The notes beneath the pieces are model-generated. The model worked only from the letters and a program-made list of their open reading frames with translations. It searched no databases and had not been told where the DNA came from. Source: Gnetum montanum (taxonomy: Eukaryota > Streptophyta > Gnetopsida > Gnetales > Gnetaceae). From it: a DNA stretch of 64,000 nt. The stretch covers positions 398,765 through 462,764 of the forward strand of contig MNCI01037709.1 of assembly GCA_015680685.1 (NCBI GenBank). The letters run 5' to 3'. The position numbers were made by a program, and so were the translations under genes. Position 1 is the stretch's first letter. Each line of letters starts with the position of its first letter. This document shows, one piece after another, positions 56,769-64,000 of the stretch.

Positions 56769-57331
56769 TGCTTATTTGAGCCTTGGAAGTTTGAACAATT
56801 CATAGTTATTGAATTTGGGATAGCTTTATTGCGAAGTGTTTACTTGTGTCATTTTATCTTGTTTAAATATTTGATTTCTTAACACAAATCTGCTTTCTTT
56901 TCTATCTATTTCTATTGAATCTTGCTCTATTTATAGTTTTCTTGTGGAACTATCTCTTTCTCTGGGGAAAATTAGAAGTAGATTCGTGGAGTTGTGCTAA
57001 AATGTTTTTGCAAAAATTTATTTGTTACAAGTAGGTATTATAAGGACCATGTAGACTACGCAATTGAACAAAATAGGAACTCTCAACAACTCACAATACT
57101 TGGCAAAGTTGGCTAAATCTCTTTAAGATAAGTCATTTGTAGTTTACACACAACGCAATCGTTTCATATTTCACAACCACACACTACAATAGCACACACA
57201 CATACTCACATTAACTACTAAGTTTATTTGGAGGTATTTGGGCCTTGGTGATGCCAGAGACCAACAAGCACCTAAATCCTGTTTGAGGACACTCGTTGGC
57301 GGTTGCGTCCCAAACAGTCGCCAACAGAAAA

Positions 57332-58020
57332 TTCATTACAAAGTTCTGATTAACCAAGAGGTAAGTATGATGAAAGGTATAGTTAATTACATGAAGAAAT
57401 TCTTATCCTACATTATCTACTTAAGAATTTAAAGAAAAATATATATATAGAATTTTCTGAAATTCATAACTTATCATCCAAATTAAAAGGAGAAACCTTA
57501 GATATAAAGGTTGAGATTCAACTACAAACCCCATTAGATGAAGAAAGAGGTAGGGATTCTCAAGAAGGAGGCATCCATGAAAATTAGCCTAGGAGTGAAG
57601 ATTTGGAAGAAACCCAAAAAAGAATACAAGCTCTATCTCAAGTGTAAATAGGTTTGATAACCCTATTCTTGAAGATAACACTTTATTTATTTGTAAAAAT
57701 TGTGGAATTAAATAAGATTATGGTTATCCTCATGTTGGAAACAATAGCATTGATGCTTGCTCTTGTCAAAAGGAATCTAGTAGGAGTATCTTATAGGATG
57801 CAACCACTTGGAATGAGAATGAGTTAAAAGTTGGAAAAATCCTCAAAAGAATGGATGATACAGAAGATGATTATAGATTCTCTTATCTTGAAGAATGTGA
57901 ACAAGAAGGGTTGTCATACAAAAGAATTGATGAAAGAGAATCAAAGGGTAAGGAGGGACTCCATGATAGAGGACCTCATCTCAAACTTCATTAGTCTTTT
58001 TCATCTCAAATTCAAGTAAG
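57332..58020 (+). pseudogene. D coding tail with CxxC...CxC motif
   Basis: After C2 the D frame resumes: FSEIHNLSSKLKGETLDIKV, then Glu/Gln-rich helical sequence and, after a one-base shift, NPILEDNTLFICKNCGIK, GYPHVGNNSIDACSC, YRFSYLEECEQEGLSYKRI. The CKNCG...CSC arrangement could be a second metal-binding site. It is not a copia protease or integrase that I recognise. Confidence 0.45.
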
Positions 58021-59688
58021 ATAAGTCATGGTAACTTTCTATTTCCTTACTTGCTAGTTAAAATTTTGGTTTGTCTTTGAATAGTTTATAAATTTTCTTT
58101 TTGAAACATATATCTCTATTTGTAGGAAAGAAGATCAAAATAGTATGGCTATCTCTCATGCTTAAATTTTTTAGTTGCGTACATGTCATTAAAAAGGATT
58201 ATTCTTATAGAAAAATAGAATTTGACAATCAAGAATGGCATTGAATCCATGTTTATCATAAGATGTCACTAATCTAATAATATTGGACTAAGTTCTTTTG
58301 GAAATGTTTAGTTGGTTGATTAAGAAGAAATAAATACATTTTTTGATATGTGCTTACTAATTTTTATCCAAGATTTTTTATAAGTCATTAAATTACACTA
58401 TTTTTTAAAAGCTGCATAATAAAGAAATTAGCTTCAGGTCAAAAAAAAAGAAGCAAATATGTAGGGGGAGCTTGGACGTCATGAATTATTATGAAGCGTC
58501 CATATGTGAAAGTGTATGAAAATTTTTGGTTCAATCTTTAAAATTTCTACTATCTTACAGTGATCATCAATTACTTTATGGACATCAGTTTCTAAAATGT
58601 TTAGCATGAAAAGTGATGTTGTTTTAACCCTTCATGTGAGCATTAATCTAATCCTTGAAAGCTAGATATATATGTATTTACTCTCTTTTCATGAAATTAC
58701 TAAGCCTTTGTTGATGCCTCAAAACGAGTAGATTATTGAGTGATCATTGAATCATGTGACATTGGTTTATTTGTTATTAATGGCTTATTCATACAAGGTA
58801 CATGACTCTAAATGCTCAAAATTTAGACTTTAGCCTTTGGTTTTAAATTCTCTTGGACATTATTTAAAAGGCTTGGCTTGGTTATGTTTGGATTAGTTGT
58901 GGCTCATGGATAAGGGGCAGCTCTTAAATGGAATTTGGTTGTCAGCCCTATGAAACAATGCTATGAAATGTGTTGTACTTAACTAATTTTGTAAATGTTT
59001 ATATGTCTTTGATAGTACTACACACTATGAATATATCTTCTTAGAGTACTTAAGCCATCTATTGCTAATATGAACTAAAATAAGTACTCACACTTTCATT
59101 TGAAAGCTTCTTATGAAGTTCTAAAAATCAATAGATAATATACCTTTAACTTCCTCAAGATACATGTGATCCATATGGATATCTTAGAAATTGCCTTATC
59201 TTCTAATCTAGAGACTAATCTAAAAATTCCTTATGAGTCAAAGTATGTATGTGCTTGTTCATATGAAATTTTGTGCTAATGAAAATATGTTTATAAACTC
59301 TTATAATTTCTTACTTGGATGAAGATTGTGCATTCTTTTGATCTATCATATTGCTAGGATCCACTCCTTTTCTATGATGTCCAAAAGAAGAAGAATTTGA
59401 AATTTGAATATGATTGATTGTGCTATTATAGATATCCTTTATGATTGTGATGTGATGATGTTAAATTACTTAATTACTTTTAATATAATTTTGATTTATG
59501 GAATCTAGTGCACAATTAAGATCTGGTGGATATATTTAAACTAATTTCATGAGCAATATTGCAATTATATTCTTAATGACCTATGAGTTGAATAATTGTA
59601 GTAAGGATGTATCATCTTTAGCTCAATTGATTTCTAGACCTACTAACCCATTTTCTTAAGTTTTGACCATCACCAAAAATGGGGAGAT
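58021..59688 (+). other. D non-coding 3' region
   Basis: A/T-rich, no readable domain in any frame. It ends in the polypurine tract before the 3' LTR. Confidence 0.6.
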
Positions 59689-60034
59689 TATTGACCTTTT
59701 GGTATGCCAAAACCTTAAGAAAAATGGAGAACAAAGAATGTTTGTTGTGGATGATGTGTTTATAGGACAAGAACAAGTACTCCACATCAGGACTAAGGAC
59801 TCAAGGAAAATGAGATCTACAACAAATTAATAAAGTGAATATCTAATGATCCAACAAGAGAACATGAATGAGCATGGATTAAAATAAAAGACTAAAAAAC
59901 AAATGAAGATGATCCAAGGATTGGAAAGAAGCCAAATTAACAAGAGAAAGCCTCATAAATTAGAGTTCAAGAGTTGAGGAGACATCTCCAAGAAACAAGA
60001 GACATCTTTGTCGAGAAGAAAGAAATCATAGGAA
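59689..60034 (+). repeat. D 3' LTR, truncated
   Basis: Starts TATTGACCTTTTGG (TG changed to TA) and follows the 5' LTR for about 345 of its ~1,045 bases, stopping at 'gaaatcatagga'. At 60035 ORF2 of M3 begins abruptly on the minus strand. No target duplication can be found on this side. Confidence 0.75.
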
Positions 60035-62225
60035 TATGTCACTTCTTTGCTGGAGTTGTTGGAGTGTGTCATTCATCTTTTTCTTTACCATTTAAATTTT
60101 TTCTCATTGATCTCATTAAAGTGCTCAACCTAGTCCTTGTAATGATTCTTTACATGTTCAAATTTCAGGGTTTCATTCTTCCAAGCAGCTACCTCAATGG
60201 TTATTTTCTAGCAAAGAGCATAGACTTCCTCCATTGAGAGATTATGATTTTTTTCTATCAACCTCCTCATGTCTAAGTTAATATTGGAAAGCTACTCTTG
60301 CTATTGACATATCAATATGATAATCTGGTCATTTTGTTACTCAATGTTATGAAGGTGATGATTATCCTTTGTGAGGATCAAGTTTTCCTTTTGAACCTAC
60401 GATAGGTCCTTTTCAGTCTTGAAAGTTATGGCCTTTGATAAGGATGCATCAAAGATTATGTCCTCCTTTGCATTCTTGGCCTCTTGAAGTATTTGTTAGA
60501 GCTATTGGAAAGCTTCATCCTTGGTAAGCTTGGGCCTAAGAATTGCAGGGTTGAAGGAACGAGCATGCAACTTAGCAACTTTGATGAACAACCATCGATT
60601 TTCTATAGTGACCTCCTTTACTTATGTATTGGAAATAAGTAGTTTTCTTCTTATCTTGAGCAACTATGACTGGTTCATGGTAACATCATCTGAGAGATCA
60701 AAGATCTCTAAAAATAATTGCTTGGTTCCAACCAATCTTTCCAACACCTCCTCATGTCAGGAAACACTCATCCAACTGCTTCCTATTCCTATAGATACAT
60801 GGATGTCTACCATTATGGCAATGTTAGGTACTACCACCATAGGAGCACTCAAGAATTCAACAACCCTATCAACCACCACCTCCACCACTGTATCTTGGCA
60901 TTTATGCTACCTAACCATGATGGTCACCATCTTATCTTCCTTTAAAATGATAGAAAAGTTTGTAACATTTTCTAAAATTTTAGGACACGTTTGTCTAGGG
61001 ATGGATACTATAACCTCTCAAGAACTTATATTAGGCCTTGTGGCATCTAGTTCTTTTAAGCTAGGAATAATGGAACAATCTCATTATCCAGCCAGCTAAT
61101 AGTCTTTGTGACCTCATTTAAGTGACTAATGGTTGTACTGTAGACAAATGGTTCTTCACCACCTGTAGAACCTTTCTATTACTATAGCTACTACACTCAA
61201 ATATTTCTAATATGTTCTTTAGTTATGAGCATTTCCGGTGTTTTTTTAGGTGATGATGATGGATGCTCCTCCTCTTGTAGCTTAGCTACTATCTTATCTT
61301 TCATCATCTCCTACCAAGATGCAGTAAAAGCATGGTGGACCATGTCATTAGAATAGGGAGCTATTCCTCCCCTTTTGTGTAATTTGTGAATTAGGCATGG
61401 AAATGGAAGTGTCTTCCTTTCCATCTCATTCTCTTTGAATTGTTTTTTAGTTTCAAAAAAAAAGTTAAGGTTGACTAGGAATTTTCTGTTTAGAGCGGTG
61501 TATGCATAAGTAGAGAAGGTTATCACCTTACTAGGCCTAACGATTAGACTTAGGTGGTAGGCTATGATATTAAAGTATACATGCTATACATTTATGAGGG
61601 AAATGTAGTCCTTGAAATCCACTTCATAACATTACTAGACCAATTTTTCTTAGCTTGTGGGTCCACCTATGTCGAGATCTCAACCAATTTAGCCCTAGTG
61701 TCTCATAACCTGAGGGCCTCTACAATGGTCTCACCCAAGTAGGAGATGGTAATTTCTTTGATCTTTATCAATGCATCTCCTTGTTAGTTATTTTAGAATA
61801 AGTAGGTCTTCCCCATGTACCATTCTCCATTATTGGAGAGAATGAACCATATGGAAAACCCCTACAGTTGTGTATGGATTTTTTCTAGTACCAACTCTAA
61901 AAGGGGTCCAAAATTCAACTCCTAAAGAATAGAGTCTTAGACCTCCTTGGTCCAAAAATTCTCCAAATAGACCTATGTTAGAGTAACCTTGAAGCTAGAC
62001 CTTGATCTAGGAGCCTCATCTTTCCTTGATTGGTCCATTTCTACTATGGAAACCTGATGAACAGATTCCACTTCTAGCTCCTCCTAAAGGGGTCTTATTG
62101 CATGGGTTGCTTTAGGTGCTTGTTCCTAAGTCTGTTGTCATTTCTGCCATTAGTGTCTTCCTCCTCTAGGTCACTTATCACTAGGCTATGAAGGCCCTCA
62201 CCTATGATCCTTATTTTAGTGCCAT
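60035..62225 (-). pseudogene. M3 ORF2
   Basis: Minus-strand ATG at 62223-62225 (MALK) directly follows an intact splice acceptor. The family blocks follow: ELNFGPLLELVLEKI, WFILSNNGEWYMGKTY, then ITISYLGETIVEALRL, FSTYAYTALNRKFLV, RKTLPFPCLIHKLHKRGGIA. Coiled-coil sequence continues to the truncated left end at 60035. It is clearly diverged from M2 in the shared part (61311-61526 against 47894-48154), so it is a different copy, not a duplicate. Stops and shifts are frequent. Confidence 0.72.
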
Positions 62226-62534
62226 CTGTGATCACAACATAACACATGATTAGCCTTTTTAGTTCATAAATTGAGTTATTTAGGTATCTTCCTTGTTAGA
62301 TCATGTTATGTTTAATTATTGGATGTTAAGGGTTTTCATTTTAGTACTTATTTGTGATCTTGGTAATTTATATTATTTTATTCATTAAGTATCAAATTTT
62401 TTTTGTTGTCTTAATCTTTGTTTGATAAGTAATTTAGTATTATTTTAATGGGTTACCCTTAGAGAGTTGGAAAATTTTTGAAAAATTTTCTACTAAAAAA
62501 CATAGGTTTAGGTCCTCCATGACATAGAGCTTAC
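62226..62534 (-). other. Leader intron of M3 ORF2
   Basis: The donor ACTAGAG|GTAAGCTC and acceptor GTGATCACAG|ATGGCAC are both intact; length 309 bp. The layout matches N2 and M1. Confidence 0.75.
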
Positions 62535-62683
62535 CTCTAGTAGTATGAGCATAAAAAAATAGGAGTCAATGGATTAACAATTTGAGAGTTAGGGTGATTG
62601 GAAGTTTTTTAGACTAAAAAAAAAATGGCAAAAACTCCTCTTGCATTATGTGGAAATGATGCAAAATTTGCTAGTTGTCACAT

Positions 62684-62775
62684 GTATTTATACTATTTTT
62701 ACACTACATTAATGAGGCTATGTTGACTCATCCCACTGCATTGATGGAGCTACGTCAACGAAGTTATTCTTAGCT
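62684..62775 (-). promoter_or_regulatory. Internal promoter for M3 ORF2
   Basis: Minus-strand TATA box GTATAAATAC (62684-62693), 150 bp upstream of the donor as in M1. Upstream are CGTTGACGTAGC, CATCAATGCA, GTCAACATAGCC and CATTAATGTAG, which are the M-family U3 words. Confidence 0.62.
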
Positions 62776-64000
62776 GCTAAATTTTACATTTGGAAAATGG
62801 AGGAATTTTGATGAGTTCTAAGATGAAACAAGAGCCCAATGTAAGCAAGAAAGACATAGAATGGTGGAAATAACATGGAAGAGAATTATGTAGGCTTGGG
62901 AGAAATTATGTGAACACATTTAGATGAATTTAAAATGCCAAAAGTAAGCAAAGCTAGATGTTTGAATGTAAGTTGATGGGATTGATCATGTAAATGGCCT
63001 TGGATAGGAATTTTAACTTAATGGAGACCAAAGTGAATGTAGTCCTTCCCAAAGTAGGCAGTATGCCCTTGATATTATTGCATGTCCTCATCACTCGGAG
63101 TCTATAGATGTTAATGATGATTAATGGTTATTTCAAGTTAAAACTCATATCCAATGTAGCAATTTTGTTAGGATTATGAGATCATCATAACAAATGTATT
63201 AATTAACCATGATATGAGGCAATGGGATGGTATGTTATAGATTGAGAATAATGGTAGAGATAGAATGGTAAGAGATTTGCATCTAGGTTACTTGAACTCC
63301 TTGTAAAGTGTATGAGTAAGATGATCTCGTACCATCCAATCCTTAGCCTAGATCAAGTTCATCCTTTTTCAGTAACTTTGCATTACCCTATCCTATTCCT
63401 TTGATCATTAGGAGTTCATGAAAATACCCAAAAGACAACCACCACTCCAAGAGAAGAAGAAAGATAGAAAGGACCTTAGTTAGAGGGATACATTTAGGCC
63501 TTGGTAACATGTCTTTCTAGTCCCATAACTAGTGCTTGTAGCCCATTATGATGTCTTAGGGATGTGCTTTGTATTCTTGTGTTCTTTGTTTTTTTATTTT
63601 TCACAAGAACCACACTATGCAAAGACATGCTTCTTTTAATGGTTAACAATACAAGTGGTGATCTACCAATGGAGAAAAATCATTAAACTCAAGAAAGAAG
63701 TTTGGAAGAGAATATGATAATTCTCCTGGAGGTCATATCCTTTGTCATTCCTTCTTGGTCCATTCCAAGTTTTTTGGGTAGCAAGATCATTGGTTACTTT
63801 TACTTACAATGTGGAAGGATCTCATGCTCCCAAAATTTAGAGCTTTTGTGGAATAGATGAAATGGATGGATGTTGTCATCACACTACTTACTATTATGAG
63901 AAAATTGAAAATTTGTTAAAAGAGGTCATAATGTAAGAGAAAAAATTTGGTCATTTAGCAAATCAATCATTACATTAATATTTGCATTCTTTAACTCCCA
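62776..64000 (-). other. M3 spacer, runs off the window
   Basis: Aligns in blocks with the M1 spacer 38391-39500 (for example 'gtagcccattat' and 'ccattccaagttttt'). No coding sequence is seen. gag of M3 would lie to the right of the window. Confidence 0.6.

Larger units (their letters stand above)
50737..57326 (+). mobile_element. C2: gag-protease LTR element without RT
   Basis: TGTTGGCAC...GCCAACA bounded by the perfect target duplication GAAAA (50732-50736, 57327-57331) inside the gag of D. 5' LTR 50737-51415; interior 51416-53788 with one gag-protease frame; 3' LTR 53789-57326 split by a 2.9-kb insert. The coding frame ends at 53580, about 200 bp before the 3' LTR, so RT and integrase were absent rather than recently lost. 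This is the layout known as TR-GAG-like non-autonomous elements, here with protease. Confidence 0.85.
53789..57326 (+). repeat. C2 3' LTR, interrupted
   Basis: 53789-53892 matches the first ~100 bases of the 5' LTR (TGTTG.CACATTTTGGCC...GTGCTCAGAGTTCTT), and 56769-57326 matches the rest (TTGCTTATTTGAGCC...GCCAACA). A purine-rich AAAGCGGGTAGAAA precedes it. The insert between is described separately. Confidence 0.85.
48574..60034 (+). mobile_element. D: Ty1/copia-like element lacking pol
   Basis: The 5' LTR starts TGTTGATCTTTTAG at 48574, followed by an initiator-Met-type PBS, a copia gag with a zinc knuckle, the C2 insertion, a short coding tail, a polypurine tract (AAAAATGGGGAGAT, 59675-59688) and a truncated 3' LTR at 59689. 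No integrase or RT is found in the roughly 2.3 kb after C2, so it is a deleted or non-autonomous copy. It interrupts ORF2 of M2. Confidence 0.8.

Overview
The window is a stretch of plant nuclear DNA made almost entirely of old, nested LTR retrotransposons. No intact host gene, tRNA, rRNA or CRISPR array is visible. Plant-type Ty3/gypsy (Tat-like, with a second RNase H) and Ty1/copia coding remnants, LTRs that differ at roughly one base in ten or more, stop codons of the kind left by cytosine deamination, and the lack of host genes over 64 kb all point to a very large, repeat-rich plant genome. A gymnosperm would fit, but the species cannot be named from this sequence. Element names used here (G1, N2, M1 and so on) are local labels.

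Left part: 1-1735 is a minus-strand Tat-like pol remnant (G2), then LTR-like debris (M4, 1736-3102). Next comes M1, a minus-strand gag + ORF2 element cut in two (3103-5426 and 36639-42389) by G1. G1 (5427-36633, perfect TTGGG target duplication) is a very large Tat-like Ty3/gypsy element: 1.8-kb LTRs, gag, protease, an antisense intron-bearing gene, RT/RNase H, a second RNase H, integrase and a tandem-repeat tail. It was later hit by N2 (11663-20773) and by C1 (28760-31380, target duplication ATTAT).

Right part: M5/C3 debris (42390-44879); M2 (minus, 44880-48573), cut by copia-like element D (48574-60034), which is itself cut by C2 (50737-57326, target duplication GAAAA), a gag-protease element whose 3' LTR carries a 2.9-kb gene-like insert; then M3 (minus, 60035-64000), a further gag/ORF2-family copy without a visible left end.

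The most interesting content is a two-gene retrotransposon design. N2, M1, M2 and M3 belong to one family with gag but no pol, plus a long second reading frame (ORF2). In N2, M1 and M3 the ORF2 has its own TATA promoter and a 250-309 bp leader intron whose 3' splice site abuts the start codon. The family-specific motifs upstream of the internal TATA box match those in the U3 of the same family's LTR, and these motifs differ between the N2 and M branches. G1 shows a parallel arrangement: an antisense gene between protease and RT with four introns that each restore the reading frame, and a minus-strand promoter region carrying the same GCTATGCTC-type words as the G1 LTR. Everything is decayed, so these are fossils of function rather than active genes.
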